A stretch of 64,000 bases of DNA from Nocardia sp. CDC159 (GCF_023740735.1 NZ_JAMRXH010000004.1:62001-126000), one strand, 5' to 3'; positions 16,182-26,097 are shown, numbered from the stretch's first letter. The notes: a model not told the origin generated them from the sequence alone. Program-made: numbers and translations.

Positions 16182-17342
16182 CTATTGCGACGTCGTCAGG
16201 ACCACCGGGTCGGCGGGCACGCCCGCGGGTCGGGTGAGTGCGGCATAGCGGGCGATGTGGTGATCGACCGGGCCCCATTCGTTCTGGATCGCGGTGAGGC
16301 GCTTGAAGTAGTGGCCGATGGGCAGCTCCTCGGTCATGCCCATCGCGCCGTGCAACTGGACCGCGTGCTGGCCGATGAAGCGGGCGGCGCGGCCGATGGT
16401 GGCCTTGGCGGCGGCCGCGGCGCGGGATCGGGTGGCCGGATCGGCGTCGAGTTTCAGGGTGACCAAATAGGTTGCGGCGATGGACTGTTCGAGCTCCAGG
16501 TGCATGTCGACCATGCGGTGCTGCAGCACCTGGAAGCTGGCGATGGGGACGCCGAACTGCTGGCGCTGCTTGGCGTAGTCGACGGTGTCGGCCAGCACGC
16601 GGCGCATGGCGCCCACGGCCTCGGCGGCGATGGCGGCGATCGCCTCGTCGACGGCGGCGCGCACGGAATCCTCGGCCGCGCCTTCGGTTCCCAGCAGCGC
16701 GTCGGCGGGGACCCGGACACCGTCGAGGACGACATCCGCGGCGCGGCGCTCATCGATGGTGCGGTAGGGGTGCAGGGTGAGGCCCGCGGCCCCGGCGTCC
16801 ACGACGAACAGCGACAGGCCCGCGGCGGTGCGGCCGGTGACCAGCAGATGCGTGGCCAGCGGCGCGCTCGTCACGACGATCTTCGTGCCATCGAGCACCC
16901 ACGAATCCCCTTCCCGCCGTGCGGTTGTCGCGACGCGCGCCGGATCGTAGCCCGAATCCTGTTCCAGCGCGGCGAAGGCCGTGACGACCTCGCCGGAGGT
17001 GATGCCCCGCAACAGCTTCCCGGCCCGCTCACCCCCGGCCCGGCGTAGCAGGCCCGCGCCCACGACAACGGTGTCGACATACGGCTCGACGACCAACGCT
17101 CCGCCCAGCGCCTCGGCGATGATCATCGTCTCCACCGCGCCGCCGTCGAAACCGCCCACGCTCTCGGGCAGGCTCGCGCCCAGGATGCCGACCTCCTCGG
17201 CGAAGGCGCGCCAGATCTGCGGCTGCCAACCCGCGCCTGTCCGGGCCGCGGCGCGGCTCTTCTCCAGGTCGTAGCGGGCCGCCAGGAATTGGGTGACGGT
17301 GTCGCGCAGCAGTTGTTGTTCGGCGGTCGGTTCGAAGTCCAT
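16182..17342 (-). CDS. Acyl-CoA dehydrogenase, second of a coupled pair
   Basis: A 386-residue flavoprotein of the acyl-CoA dehydrogenase family that desaturates an acyl-CoA at alpha-beta. Typical blocks include the N-terminal helical domain (MDFEPTAEQQLLRD), a mid beta-domain, YAKQRQQFGVPIASFQVLQH and the C-terminal LHGAMGMTEELPIGHYFKRL. ATG 17342 lies one base after the stop of the partner gene. Side-by-side dehydrogenases of unequal type are typical of mycolata, where they form alpha2-beta2 heterotetramers in sterol and side-chain degradation. By analogy this may be the partner subunit; the substrate is unknown. Confidence 0.9.
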   Translation of the reverse strand: MDFEPTAEQQLLRDTVTQFLAARYDLEKSRAAARTGAGWQPQIWRAFAEEVGILGASLPESVGGFDGGAVETMIIAEALGGALVVEPYVDTVVVGAGLLRRAGGERAGKLLRGITSGEVVTAFAALEQDSGYDPARVATTARREGDSWVLDGTKIVVTSAPLATHLLVTGRTAAGLSLFVVDAGAAGLTLHPYRTIDERRAADVVLDGVRVPADALLGTEGAAEDSVRAAVDEAIAAIAAEAVGAMRRVLADTVDYAKQRQQFGVPIASFQVLQHRMVDMHLELEQSIAATYLVTLKLDADPATRSRAAAAAKATIGRAARFIGQHAVQLHGAMGMTEELPIGHYFKRLTAIQNEWGPVDHHIARYAALTRPAGVPADPVVLTTSQ

Positions 17343-17343
17343 G

Positions 17344-18552
17344 TCACAGTCCCAGGGTTGCCTTGGCGATGATGTTGCGCTGAATCTCGTTGCTACCGGC
17401 GTAGATCGAGCCCGCGCGGTCGTTGAAGTAGCGCAGCGGGGCGACCGCCTGCCACTGTTCGCCCGCGAGGTAGCAGTCGGCGGGCGGGAGGTAGTCGGCG
17501 ACCGGGCCGCCGGGCATGGCCGCATGCGGCTGATAGGCGCGCCCGCGTGGACCGGCCGCCTCGAGGGCGAGTTCGGTGAGCCGCTGGCTCAGTTCGGTGC
17601 CGAGGATCTTCAGCGTCGAGGCCGCGGGGCCGGGGTCACGGCCGTGCGAGATCGCCGACATGGTGCGGTATTCCAGGATCTCGAGCACATCGGCGCGGAT
17701 GCGGGCGTCGGCGAGTTTGGCCGCGAAGGCCGGATCGTCCAGCAGCGCGGCGGCCTGATTCGCCAGCGCCTCGGCCATCACCTGCAGCGTGGGACCGTAT
17801 GCGGCGCCGCCGCGTTCGAAGTTCAGCAGATATTTGGCGACCGTCCAGCCGTCGTCGACGCGGCCCAGGACGTTCGCCTTGGGCACGCGGACCTGATCGA
17901 AGAAGACCTGATTCTGCACCTGCTCGCCCGAGGTCATCACCAGCGGGCGGACCTGGATGCCGGGGGAGTCCATGGGGATGAGCAGGAAGGTGATGCCCTG
18001 CTGCTTGCGCTCCAGGCGGGAGGTGCGGACCAGGCAGAAGATCCAATTCGCCTCCGTCGCATGGGTGGTCCAGATCTTGCTGCCGGTGCAGACCAGATCG
18101 TCGCCGTCGGCGACCGCGGCCATGGTCAGCGAGGCCAGATCCGAACCCGCCTCGGGCTCGGAGTAGCCCTGGCAGAAGAAGACCTCGCCGGTGAGGATGC
18201 GGGGCAGGAAGTACGCCTTCTGCTCCGCGGTGCCGAAGGCGATGATGGCATGCGCGACCATCCGGATTCCCATCGGCGACAGCGCCGGAGCGCCCGCGAG
18301 CGTCGACTCCCGATCGAAGATGTAGTGCTGCGTCAGGCTCCAGTCACAGCCGCCGTATTCCACCGGCCACGCCGGGGCGGCCCAGCCGCGCTCGTGCAGA
18401 ATCCGCTGCCACGTCATGCTGGCCTCGTGATCCGGATACACGCTCGTGGCGAGCCGTCCGGCACGGCGCAGTTCGGGGGTCAGGTTCTCGTCCAGAAAAC
18501 GCCGCACCTCGTCGCGAAACGCCAGATCGGTGGGCGACCAGTCCAGATCCAC
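17344..18552 (-). CDS. Acyl-CoA dehydrogenase, first of a coupled pair
   Basis: A 402-residue acyl-CoA dehydrogenase (N-terminal alpha, beta, C-terminal alpha domains). The FCQGYSEPEAGSDLASL flavin-binding loop and the C-terminal IYAGSNEIQRNIIAKATLGL signature are complete, whereas the downstream partner lacks the NEIQ motif, consistent with a heteromeric pair. I chose GTG 18552 because AAGGAG lies 6 nt upstream; a TTG at 18558 abuts that site and is unlikely. One base separates the two genes. It is related to FadE proteins of sterol or branched-chain acid catabolism, but the specific pathway is not shown. Confidence 0.92.
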   Translation of the reverse strand: MDLDWSPTDLAFRDEVRRFLDENLTPELRRAGRLATSVYPDHEASMTWQRILHERGWAAPAWPVEYGGCDWSLTQHYIFDRESTLAGAPALSPMGIRMVAHAIIAFGTAEQKAYFLPRILTGEVFFCQGYSEPEAGSDLASLTMAAVADGDDLVCTGSKIWTTHATEANWIFCLVRTSRLERKQQGITFLLIPMDSPGIQVRPLVMTSGEQVQNQVFFDQVRVPKANVLGRVDDGWTVAKYLLNFERGGAAYGPTLQVMAEALANQAAALLDDPAFAAKLADARIRADVLEILEYRTMSAISHGRDPGPAASTLKILGTELSQRLTELALEAAGPRGRAYQPHAAMPGGPVADYLPPADCYLAGEQWQAVAPLRYFNDRAGSIYAGSNEIQRNIIAKATLGL

Positions 18553-18640
18553 GGACAACTCCTTGTGCGATTAATGGTGCCCTACCTTCTCATTTTCTCG
18601 CAACGGAATGCAAATGGTCGTTAACTTAGCGACACTTCTC

Positions 18641-18759
18641 CGCCCTCCGCCCTCCGCCCTCCGTCCCCCGTCCCCCGTCCCCCGTCCTCCGTCCTCCGTC
18701 CCCCGTCCTCCGTCCCCCGTCCCCCGTCCTCCGTCCCCCGCCCTCCGTCCCCCGCCCTG
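18641..18759 (+). repeat. 17-unit heptanucleotide array (CGYCCYC-type)
   Basis: Seventeen consecutive 7-bp units, each CGTCCCC, CGTCCTC or CGCCCTC (last unit CGCCCTG), cover 119 bp of an otherwise gene-free stretch (18553-18870). One strand is almost pure pyrimidine. The other carries regularly spaced G runs that could fold into quadruplexes. Open frames across it (for example 18571-18813 on the minus strand) are repeat artefacts. Confidence 0.95.
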
Positions 18760-18821
18760 GCCCTTGGCCCGCTCTCTCGATTCCCTGGCCGAAGGCCAGG
18801 GTTGACATTCCACAATGGAGG

Positions 18822-18836
18822 TATAACACTGTTATA
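18822..18836. promoter_or_regulatory. Palindromic operator TATAAC-ACT-GTTATA with nearby -35-like TTGACA
   Basis: A perfect inverted repeat with 6-bp arms and a 3-nt spacer, 35 bp before the DUF1707 gene. A consensus TTGACA is at 18802-18807, and TATAAC occurs again at 18833-18838, so the palindrome overlaps the -10 region. This suggests repression by an unidentified dimeric regulator. Confidence 0.55.
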
Positions 18837-18870
18837 ACCTTCCACATCGGAACATCGACAGGACATAGCC

Positions 18871-19335
18871 ATGGACATCTCGACCGGCATCCGAGTCTCC
18901 GACGCCGAGCGGCAGCAGGTGGCGGAGCTGTTGGTCCGGAGCGTGGGCGAGGGCCGCATCGATCTGCGGGAGTACGACGAGCGGCTGGCCCGGGTGTATG
19001 CCGCCGCGACGCGGGAAGATCTGCGCGCGGTGACCGCCGACTTGCCGAAACCGTCTGCGTCCGGCGGTAATTCGACCCCGCGCGGCGCTCGCGTCCCGCT
19101 CTGGCAGCGCATCGAGGGCGGGGCGTGGTTGGGCGTCGGGCTGCTGAACATATTGATCTGGGCGGCCGTCTCGCTGGGCGTCGGCGAACTCGTCTACTTC
19201 TGGCCGATCTGGGTGATCGGCCCGTGGGGTGCGGTGCTGGCCTTCCGCGTCCTCACCGGCTGGGAGGCCAGCGGGCGCAAAGCAGACCGCAGGTCCGCAT
19301 CCCGCGGTGCGACACACCCAATTCGGGCGATCTGA
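18871..19335 (+). CDS. DUF1707 (SHOCT-like) domain membrane protein with 2TM domain
   Basis: A 154-residue protein with an N-terminal DUF1707 domain (residues 1-55: RVSDAERQQVAELL, GRIDLREYDERLARVYAAAT, REDLRAVTADLP), then a linker and a C-terminal two-helix membrane segment (about 85-128: WLGVGLLNILIWAAV and FWPIWVIGPWGAVLAF). Such proteins are abundant in actinobacteria and of unknown role, often near stress-responsive regulators. A palindrome overlapping its promoter implies tight control. Confidence 0.85.
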   Translation: MDISTGIRVSDAERQQVAELLVRSVGEGRIDLREYDERLARVYAAATREDLRAVTADLPKPSASGGNSTPRGARVPLWQRIEGGAWLGVGLLNILIWAAVSLGVGELVYFWPIWVIGPWGAVLAFRVLTGWEASGRKADRRSASRGATHPIRAI

Positions 19336-19395
19336 CAATCAATTTCTCGGACTCGCTTGCGATCTCGGGCCGAGTGTGCGGAAAAATAGTGCCCC

Positions 19396-19836
19396 ATGAC
19401 CGCATCCCGAGTCTTCCGTTCGTTGCTGCGCGCCGTGCCGGCGGTGCTGCTGGCCGTGATCGCCGCGGCCACCTTCGCCGTCGCCGGCGGGGTCGCGAGC
19501 GCAGCGCCGTTCCCCGGCATCCCGTCGGTGCCCAACTTCTCCCACCGCCTCGAGATCGGGCCCGGCGAGAGCCAGTACACCGGCAGCGTGATCGAGGGCA
19601 AGTCCGACGGATACGCCATCGCCGCGGGCGGCGGGCTGAAGCTGCACCTCGAAGTCACCTCGCCCAACAACAACGCCCGCGTCTCGGTGGCGCCGCTGAT
19701 CGGCCCCATGATCGCGACCGAGGCCCCCACGGCCGACTTCGTCACCGACGGCACCGATTACCAGGTGCGGGTCACCTCGGCCGACGGTAACGCCGCCGAC
19801 TACACCCTGACCATCAAGGCCGACCCGGCCGTCTGA
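19396..19836 (+). CDS. Secreted protein of unknown function
   Basis: A 146-residue protein with a clear signal peptide (residues 1-37, hydrophobic core [19 protein letters not shown], cleavage at ASAAPFP). The mature part looks all-beta: alternating hydrophobic strands with [34 protein letters not shown], resembling a PPC-like or Ig-like sandwich. I recognise no named family. An AATAGT box lies 5 nt before the ATG, weak evidence for leaderless expression. It stands alone between a DUF1707 gene and smc. Confidence 0.65.
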   Translation: MTASRVFRSLLRAVPAVLLAVIAAATFAVAGGVASAAPFPGIPSVPNFSHRLEIGPGESQYTGSVIEGKSDGYAIAAGGGLKLHLEVTSPNNNARVSVAPLIGPMIATEAPTADFVTDGTDYQVRVTSADGNAADYTLTIKADPAV

Positions 19837-19899
19837 TCGCCGAACGCGCCGGGCGAACACGTTCGCCCGGCATACTCGGGGCAACGCCCACCGACGAGG

Positions 19900-19905
19900 T
19901 AGCCT
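19900..19905 (+). promoter_or_regulatory. Leaderless -10 box (TAGCCT) of smc
   Basis: TAGCCT lies 8 nt before GTG 19914; no ribosome site is present. Confidence 0.5.
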
Positions 19906-19913
19906 GGCCGACT

Positions 19914-22900
19914 GTGCACCTGAAGAGTCTGACGCTGAAGGGCTTCAAATCCTTCGCGTCCGCGACGACGCTGCGCCTGGAGCCGGGCATCACCTGCGTG
20001 GTGGGGCCCAATGGTTCGGGCAAGTCGAACGTCGTCGACGCGCTCACCTGGGTGATGGGTGAGCAGGGCGCGAAGGCCCTGCGCGGCGGGAAGATGCAGG
20101 ACGTCATCTTCGCCGGTACCGCGGGGCGCGCGCCCCTCGGCCGCGCCGAGGTCACCCTGACCATCGACAATTCCGACGGTGCGCTGCCCATCGAGTACTC
20201 CGAGGTCTCGATCACCCGCCGCATGTTCCGCGACGGCGCGGGTGAGTACGAGATCAACGGCAACTCCTGCCGCCTGATGGATGTGCAGGAGTTGCTGTCC
20301 GATTCCGGCATCGGCCGGGAGATGCACGTCATCGTCGGACAGGGGCAGCTGTCGGCGATTCTGGAATCACGCCCCGAGGACCGCCGCGCCTTCATCGAAG
20401 AGGCCGCGGGCGTGCTCAAGCACCGCAAGCGCAAGGAGAAGGCGGTCCGCAAGCTGGAGGCCATGCAGGCCAATCTGGCTCGGCTCACCGACCTCACCAC
20501 CGAGCTGCGCCGCCAGCTCAAACCGCTGGGCCGCCAGGCCGAGGTGGCACGCCGGGCCGCGACCGTCCAGGCCGAGCTGCGCGATGCCCGGCTGCGCCTG
20601 GCCGCCGACGATCTGGTGGGTCGCCGCCGCGAGCTGGAGAGCCAGCAGAGCAAAGAGGCCTTCGCCCGCGAACAGCAGATCAACGTCCAGGCCGAACTCG
20701 ACGCCGCCAATGCCGCGCTGGCCCAACAGGAATTCCAGCTCTCTCGCCTGACGCCGAGCGCCGAGGCCGCCGCGCAGACCTGGTTCCAGCTGTCGGCCCT
20801 GGTGGAGCGGGTCAATGCCACCATTCGCATCGCGCGCGACCGGGCCCGCAACCTGACCATCGAGCAGCCCGTCGGCACCGGCCGCGATCCCGAACAGCTC
20901 GAGGCCGAGGCCGCGCGGGTCGAGGCCGAGGAGGCCGAGCTGCTCGAGGCGGTCGAGATCGCCGGCGCCACCCTCGAGGCCGCGCGCGAGCAACTGTACG
21001 AGCGCGAGCAGGCGGCCAAGGCCGCCGAACAGGCGCATCTGGCCGCGGTGCGGGCCATCGCCGACCGCCGCGAGGGCCTGGCCCGGCTCGCGGGCCAGGT
21101 CGACAACCTGCGCCACCGCGCCCAGTCGGCCGATGCCGAGATCGCCCGGTTGTCCACCGCGCTGACCGAGGCCCGCCAGCGCGGCGCCACCGCCGAGGCC
21201 GAATTCGAGTCCGTCCAAGCGGAATTGAGCGAACTGGACGCGGGCGAGGAAAGCCTGGACGAGGCCTACGAACACGCCGCCCAGGCGCTGCGGCGGGCCG
21301 AGGAGCGCGTCACCGAACTGCGCGAGAAGGACCGCGAGGCCAGTAAGAAGGTGGCCTCGCTCACCGCCCGCATCGAGGCCCTCACCATGGGCCTGTCCCG
21401 CAAGGACGGCGGTGCGTGGCTGCTGGAGCACCACGGGCAGGGCCTGCTCGGCCCGCTGTCGGGCATGCTGCGCGTCCATCCGGGATATGAGGCCGCCGTG
21501 GCCGCGGCTCTCGGCCCGCTCGCCGATGCCATTGCCGCCGAGGACGGTTCGACCGCCCGGTCCGCGCTGCGCGCGATCAAGGAGGCCGATGGCGGTCGCG
21601 CGGCCCTGGTCTACGGCGGCGCGGGGTCGACACGATCGGCGGTGCCCGGACGTACCGATTCCGAACCGGCGTCCGACGGCGGCCGAACCGACGACGCGGC
21701 GAGCGTGGCCGCTGGTCTCGCCGACGCGAAGACGTCAGCGGGTCACAGCGTCGCGCCGACCGGATCCTCCGCCGCGCCCCGGGAAGACCAGCGCCCGGGC
21801 GGCGTCGGACACCGTCCCGCGCTGCCGGTCGGGGCGCGGTGGCTGGCGGACGTGGTCGATTGCCCGGCCAACCTGCGCGCCGCCCTCGAAGCGCTGGGCA
21901 GGGACACCGTTGTCGTCGACGAGGTGTCCGCGGCCGCCGACGTGCTTGCGGCGCAACCGGATCTGCGCATAGTCACCCGCGACGGCGACCTCACCGGCAC
22001 CGGCTGGCTGCTCGGTGGCTCCGATCGCGCCCCGAGTCAGCTGGAGATCCAGGCCGATATCGACGCCGCGAAGGACGAACTGGAATCGTGGCAGCGGCAG
22101 GCCGAGGAGCTCGAGGCGGCCCTGTCCGGCGCGCTGGCCGAGCAGACCGCGCGCAAGGAGGCCGCCGATCACGCGCTGCTGGCCCTGCACGAATCCGATC
22201 AGGCGCTGGTGGCGATCTACGACCGGCTCGGCCGCCTCGGTGATACCGCGCGCACCGCGCACCGGGAATGCGAGCGGCTGCTGGCCCAGCGGTCCGACGC
22301 CGAGACCGCGCGCGATGAGAATCTGGCGAAGCTGGCCGAGCTCGAGGACCGGCTGCGCCATGCCGAATCCGAACAGTCGCAACTGGATTCGGACTCCGAT
22401 GCCGGAACCGAGACGGCCGGTCAGGAGCGTGAGGAGGCCGCGGCGGCGCTCGCGGAGGCCCGCTCCATGGAGGTCGAGGCCCGGTTGGCGGTGCGCACCG
22501 CGGAGGAGCGCGCGGAATCGGTACGCGGCAAGGCGGATTCGCTGCGCCGTGCCGCCCGCGCCGAACGCGAGTCACGCGCCCGCGCCGAACGCGCCCAGGC
22601 CGCGCGCCGCCGGGCCGCGGAAGTGGCGGCGGTGGTGGCCGATTCGGCCGAGCGCATCGCCGCCGAACTGCAGACCGTGGTCGGCCAGGCCGCGGCCCGC
22701 CGCGACGAGCTGGTGCGCCGCCGTACCGAATGCGCGGCCCAGGTCGATCAGACCAAGGAGCGGGTGCGCGCGCTGACCGCCCAGCTGACCCAGCTCACCG
22801 ACGCGGTACACCGCGACGAGGTGGCCCGCGCCGAGGCCGCGCTGCGCATCGAACAGCTCGAGCACAACATCAGCGAGCAGTTCGGCATCGCCCTCGACGA

Positions 22901-23693
22901 CCTCATCGCCGAATACGGTCCGGATGTGCCGATGCCGCCCTCGGCGCTGGAGATGCAGGAGTACGAGCAGGCCCGCGACCGCGGCGAGCAGGTCAGCGAG
23001 CCGCAGCCCATGCCCTTCGACCGCGCCGCCCAGGAGCGCCGGGCCAAGCGCGCCGAGAAGGACCTCACCACCCTCGGCAAGGTGAATCCCCTTGCGCTGG
23101 AGGAGTTCGCGGCCCTCGAGGAACGCTACAACTTCCTGTCCACCCAGCTCGAGGACGTCAAGAAGGCTCGTCAGGACCTGCTCGACGTTGTCGCCGAGGT
23201 GGACGCGCGCATCCTGCAGGTCTTCACCGAGGCCTACGAGGATGTGGCGCGCGAATTCGTCGAGGTGTTCGCCAAGTTGTTCCCCGGCGGCGAGGGCCGA
23301 CTGCTGCTGACCGACCCGTCGGACATGCTCACCACCGGCGTCGAGGTGGAGGCGCGCCCGCCGGGCAAGAAGGTCAAGCGGCTGTCGCTGCTGTCCGGCG
23401 GCGAGAAGTCGCTGACCGCGGTAGCCCTGCTGGTCGCCATCTTCCGCGCCCGCCCCTCACCGTTCTATGTCATGGACGAGGTCGAGGCGGCGCTGGACGA
23501 CACCAACCTGCGTCGGCTCATCGGCCTGTTCGAGCAGCTGCGGGAGAAGTCGCAGCTCATTGTGATCACCCACCAGAAGCCGACCATGGAGATCGCCGAC
23601 GCGCTCTACGGCGTGAGCATGCGCGGCGACGGCATCACCCAGGTGATCTCGCAGCGGCTGCGGGGCGAGAATCTGGTGGGCGCGCCGAGCTAG
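19914..23693 (+). CDS. smc: Chromosome segregation protein SMC, with enlarged hinge
   Basis: A 1259-residue condensin ATPase. Walker A GPNGSGKS is at residues 31-38. A first coiled coil (about 170-500) leads to the hinge (about 510-690), a returning coiled coil follows, then the C-terminal [11 protein letters not shown] signature and Walker [14 protein letters not shown]. It dimerises through the hinge and with ScpAB compacts and segregates the chromosome. Residues about 570-635, inside the hinge between the RAALVYGG and GARWLADVV segments, form a Ser/Ala/Gly/Asp-rich insertion that mycobacterial SMC largely lacks. The start is GTG 19914, apparently leaderless. The stop overlaps that of the convergent gene (CTAG). 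Confidence 0.96.
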   Translation: MHLKSLTLKGFKSFASATTLRLEPGITCVVGPNGSGKSNVVDALTWVMGEQGAKALRGGKMQDVIFAGTAGRAPLGRAEVTLTIDNSDGALPIEYSEVSITRRMFRDGAGEYEINGNSCRLMDVQELLSDSGIGREMHVIVGQGQLSAILESRPEDRRAFIEEAAGVLKHRKRKEKAVRKLEAMQANLARLTDLTTELRRQLKPLGRQAEVARRAATVQAELRDARLRLAADDLVGRRRELESQQSKEAFAREQQINVQAELDAANAALAQQEFQLSRLTPSAEAAAQTWFQLSALVERVNATIRIARDRARNLTIEQPVGTGRDPEQLEAEAARVEAEEAELLEAVEIAGATLEAAREQLYEREQAAKAAEQAHLAAVRAIADRREGLARLAGQVDNLRHRAQSADAEIARLSTALTEARQRGATAEAEFESVQAELSELDAGEESLDEAYEHAAQALRRAEERVTELREKDREASKKVASLTARIEALTMGLSRKDGGAWLLEHHGQGLLGPLSGMLRVHPGYEAAVAAALGPLADAIAAEDGSTARSALRAIKEADGGRAALVYGGAGSTRSAVPGRTDSEPASDGGRTDDAASVAAGLADAKTSAGHSVAPTGSSAAPREDQRPGGVGHRPALPVGARWLADVVDCPANLRAALEALGRDTVVVDEVSAAADVLAAQPDLRIVTRDGDLTGTGWLLGGSDRAPSQLEIQADIDAAKDELESWQRQAEELEAALSGALAEQTARKEAADHALLALHESDQALVAIYDRLGRLGDTARTAHRECERLLAQRSDAETARDENLAKLAELEDRLRHAESEQSQLDSDSDAGTETAGQEREEAAAALAEARSMEVEARLAVRTAEERAESVRGKADSLRRAARAERESRARAERAQAARRRAAEVAAVVADSAERIAAELQTVVGQAAARRDELVRRRTECAAQVDQTKERVRALTAQLTQLTDAVHRDEVARAEAALRIEQLEHNISEQFGIALDDLIAEYGPDVPMPPSALEMQEYEQARDRGEQVSEPQPMPFDRAAQERRAKRAEKDLTTLGKVNPLALEEFAALEERYNFLSTQLEDVKKARQDLLDVVAEVDARILQVFTEAYEDVAREFVEVFAKLFPGGEGRLLLTDPSDMLTTGVEVEARPPGKKVKRLSLLSGGEKSLTAVALLVAIFRARPSPFYVMDEVEAALDDTNLRRLIGLFEQLREKSQLIVITHQKPTMEIADALYGVSMRGDGITQVISQRLRGENLVGAPS

Positions 23694-24166
23694 AGCACGG
23701 CGACGGTCGGCTTGAAGTCGGCCGGGGCCTTCGCGCCGTCGAGGAGCTGGATCCGCTGCGGGTTCAGGCGCAGCACGGTGAATCCTGGATCCTCGGGTCC
23801 GGTCACGCCGAACTCACGCAGGTCGTAGCCCAGCGGCGGCGGTGTGGTCATGATCAGGTCCCACACGTGGCGCTGCACCTCCGGATCGTCGGCCCACTCG
23901 GCCACCGCCTCGCCCTGGATCGAATGCTGCGCCGGATTCCAGTAGGAGAACGCCACCACCGGATTGGCGGCCAGATGCCGCACCTTGATCGGCGTCTTGC
24001 CCGTGAAGATCCACCCGACCGGGCGGTCGCCCTCGCGTTCCCAGATCGGGTGCAGGATGCGCGAGCGGGGTCGGCCGTCGGGGCCGACGGTGGTGACCGT
24101 GCACCAGACGATCTCGGCGGTGAGTCGGAAGAAGTCGTCGGCGATGCTGTCGAAGGTCCGTGCCAT
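23690..24166 (-). CDS. Pyridoxamine 5'-phosphate oxidase family (split-barrel) protein
   Basis: A 158-residue split beta-barrel flavin/F420-type protein: [26 protein letters not shown] near the N-terminus, then [22 protein letters not shown] and a C-terminal [11 protein letters not shown]. Such proteins bind FMN or F420 and act as oxidoreductases on small molecules; the substrate is not predictable. I chose ATG 24166 (MARTFDS...); an upstream ATG (24175) and a long antisense-like extension are less likely. It ends in a CTAG shared with the smc stop. Confidence 0.85.
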   Translation of the reverse strand: MARTFDSIADDFFRLTAEIVWCTVTTVGPDGRPRSRILHPIWEREGDRPVGWIFTGKTPIKVRHLAANPVVAFSYWNPAQHSIQGEAVAEWADDPEVQRHVWDLIMTTPPPLGYDLREFGVTGPEDPGFTVLRLNPQRIQLLDGAKAPADFKPTVAVL

Positions 24167-24219
24167 ACCGGTGATCATGGCACGGACCACCGACAGGTAT
24201 GCGCGCGAAAGGGCAATGC

Positions 24220-25179
24220 CTACAGCTGTTCTGGAAGGACCGTGCAGTGCCGGACGATGCCGGACAGGCCGGGCAGTTCCTGGGTCGGCGTCCACTCGCC
24301 GGACGGATCGTCGGTGACGCTGTCGCTGTAGTGATAGGCCCCGAGCTCGGGATTGTCCAGGTTATAGGCGTCCATGTAGATCCGCCACCGGCCGTCGGGC
24401 AGCGGGATCACGCACTGCCCCTCGCGGGGCGCGCCCCAGCCCGTCCAGTCGCCGGTTCGGATGAGCTGATAGGGGCCCGCCGGGAGATCGGCGACGGCCA
24501 ATTCGATGTACTTGGTGGATTCGTTCTTGACGAAGGCGTAGTAGCGGCCGCGCCACATCTTGATCGTGGTGTCGATATAGCCGAGCGTGTCCGCCGAGGG
24601 GTGCAGCCCGACCAGCGGCGCGGGCCGCCACGGCTGCAATGTCGAGTCCAGCGCGGAGAGGATGTGCGGCTGGAAGCCCGCGCCGCTGTTGATCGTCACC
24701 AGCACATTCACCCCGCCCCGGTCGTCGACGAACCACTCCGGCGCCCATGTGTGCCGAATCCCGGGCAGCGGAATCCGGAACTCGTACAGGAAATCCCAGT
24801 CGACCCGGTTGACGCTGCGCGCGAATCCGATGGTGTCGCCGTCCCAGCCCGTGGTGTAGGTCAGGTAGTAGGCCCCATCGATGAAGCGGAAGATGCTGGG
24901 GTCCCGGCACAATCCCTTCTTGTCGGTCGGCGCGGTCGGTGGCGTTCCCGCGGGATCGGCGTACGGCGGCCGGTAGGCCACCGCCTTGACCAGCGAGAAG
25001 TTCGTCGCGTCGGTCGATTCGTAGACGTACATGTCGGTCTGGCTGTGATTGGTGAACGCGGTCATCGTGTACCGCATCGGGCCGCCGAGGGCCGCCGCGC
25101 GTCCTGCTGCCATAACACTCAACGGTAGACCCGCCGTCAGCGCGAGCATCGTCCTGCGGGACAGCCGTCTCGACGTCAT
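24220..25179 (-). CDS. Tat-exported five-bladed beta-propeller (GH43-like) protein
   Basis: A 319-residue exported protein. The N-terminus has a twin-arginine signal (RRLSRRTMLALTAGLPL), with processing near GRAAALGG. The mature protein has the repeated blade signature of arabinanase-type propellers: LCRDPSIFRFIDGAYYLTYTT, GFARSVNRVDW, TWAPEWFVDD, IDTTIKMWRGRYYAFVKN, GWGAPREGQCV, WRIYMDAYN. The Asp and Glu residues of these blades are placed as in GH43-type hydrolases, so it may act on extracellular arabinose-containing polysaccharide, but activity is not shown. ATG 25179 has a CATAAT box 6 nt upstream and no ribosome site. Confidence 0.78.
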   Translation of the reverse strand: MTSRRLSRRTMLALTAGLPLSVMAAGRAAALGGPMRYTMTAFTNHSQTDMYVYESTDATNFSLVKAVAYRPPYADPAGTPPTAPTDKKGLCRDPSIFRFIDGAYYLTYTTGWDGDTIGFARSVNRVDWDFLYEFRIPLPGIRHTWAPEWFVDDRGGVNVLVTINSGAGFQPHILSALDSTLQPWRPAPLVGLHPSADTLGYIDTTIKMWRGRYYAFVKNESTKYIELAVADLPAGPYQLIRTGDWTGWGAPREGQCVIPLPDGRWRIYMDAYNLDNPELGAYHYSDSVTDDPSGEWTPTQELPGLSGIVRHCTVLPEQL

Positions 25180-25185
25180 CCGCCG

Positions 25186-25191
25186 ATTATG
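25186..25191 (-). promoter_or_regulatory. Leaderless -10 box (CATAAT)
   Basis: On the minus strand CATAAT lies 6 nt before ATG 25179 of the GH43-like gene. Confidence 0.45.
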
Positions 25192-25263
25192 CGGCAGTCG
25201 ACGCTGAAAAGTAGCTGACACACCCTCGGTCACTTCGATTGTGATCGAGGCGATTCCGACGCT

Positions 25264-26097
25264 TTATCTGTGCGGTTTCACGCCGACCGCGCCGACCGTG
25301 TCGAAGTAGGTCGTGGCGGTGTCCTCCTCCGGATCCGGCCGCCACAGCGGGACCCGGACCAGCCCCGGTTCGACGAGTTCGAAACCGTCGAACAGCGCGG
25401 CGATTTCGTCGAGGGTGCGCATGATCAGCGGGGTAGGCGTCTGCTTGCTCATCTCGACCGTCTCGGCGAGCTCCTCCGGAGGCCAATCCGCGCTGGTCAT
25501 ATGGGAGATCACCAGCATGCTGCCCGGGGCGAGCCGATCTCTCAGGGCGGCGAGCATGCGCTGGAAGCCCGCGGTGTCGGGGATGTAGTGCAGCAGCGCG
25601 ACGAGCAGGACGACCACCGGTTCGTCGAAGTTCAGCCGGGCGCGCACCTCCGGATTGGACACGATCGCGTCCAGATCGCGGGCGTCGGCGTGAAAGGCGG
25701 TCGCCCACGGGATGTCGCGCAGGATGCGGCGGCTCATGACGACCGCCACCGGGTCGATGTCGGTGTAGACCACGCGGGCGTCGACGCCGAGGTCGGCCAG
25801 GATCTCGTGCACATTACCGGCGGTGGGAATGCCCGAGCCGATGTCGAGGAACTGGGTGACCCCCTGCCGGGCGCAGTAGGTGACCGCGCGGCGCAGGAAG
25901 GCGCGGTTGGTCCAGGCCGAGCGCAGGCTGTGCGGCCACCGCTTGCGGCCCAGCTCGGCCAGTTCGCGATCGATCTGAAAATTGTGCGAGCCGCCCAGGG
26001 CATAGTCGTAGATGCGCGCGATGCTGGGCACGGTGGGGTCGATATCGTCGCTGGCCCAATCCGGAAGCAGCGGTGGGATTTCGGAGAACTCGGACAT
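25264..26097 (-). CDS. SAM-dependent methyltransferase (DUF574 / Methyltransf_19)
   Basis: A 277-residue member of an actinobacterial-specific methyltransferase family: the N-terminal PSIARIYDYALGGSHNF signature, the SAM motif FLDIGSGIPT, VVYTDIDPVAV, the HADARD region and DEPVVVLLVALLHYI. The family is greatly expanded in Streptomyces and Nocardia, and substrates are unknown. I chose ATG 26097 (MSEFSEIPPL...) with GGAG upstream; a further 15 residues to 26142 are open but not characteristic. Single gene, with 497 bp free of genes upstream. Confidence 0.9.
   Translation of the reverse strand: MSEFSEIPPLLPDWASDDIDPTVPSIARIYDYALGGSHNFQIDRELAELGRKRWPHSLRSAWTNRAFLRRAVTYCARQGVTQFLDIGSGIPTAGNVHEILADLGVDARVVYTDIDPVAVVMSRRILRDIPWATAFHADARDLDAIVSNPEVRARLNFDEPVVVLLVALLHYIPDTAGFQRMLAALRDRLAPGSMLVISHMTSADWPPEELAETVEMSKQTPTPLIMRTLDEIAALFDGFELVEPGLVRVPLWRPDPEEDTATTYFDTVGAVGVKPHR

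Noticed and set aside
18571..18813. Open frames through the heptanucleotide array
   Set aside because: They only reflect the repeat (Gly/Arg/Thr or Pro/Ser runs) and lack ribosome sites or leaderless boxes.
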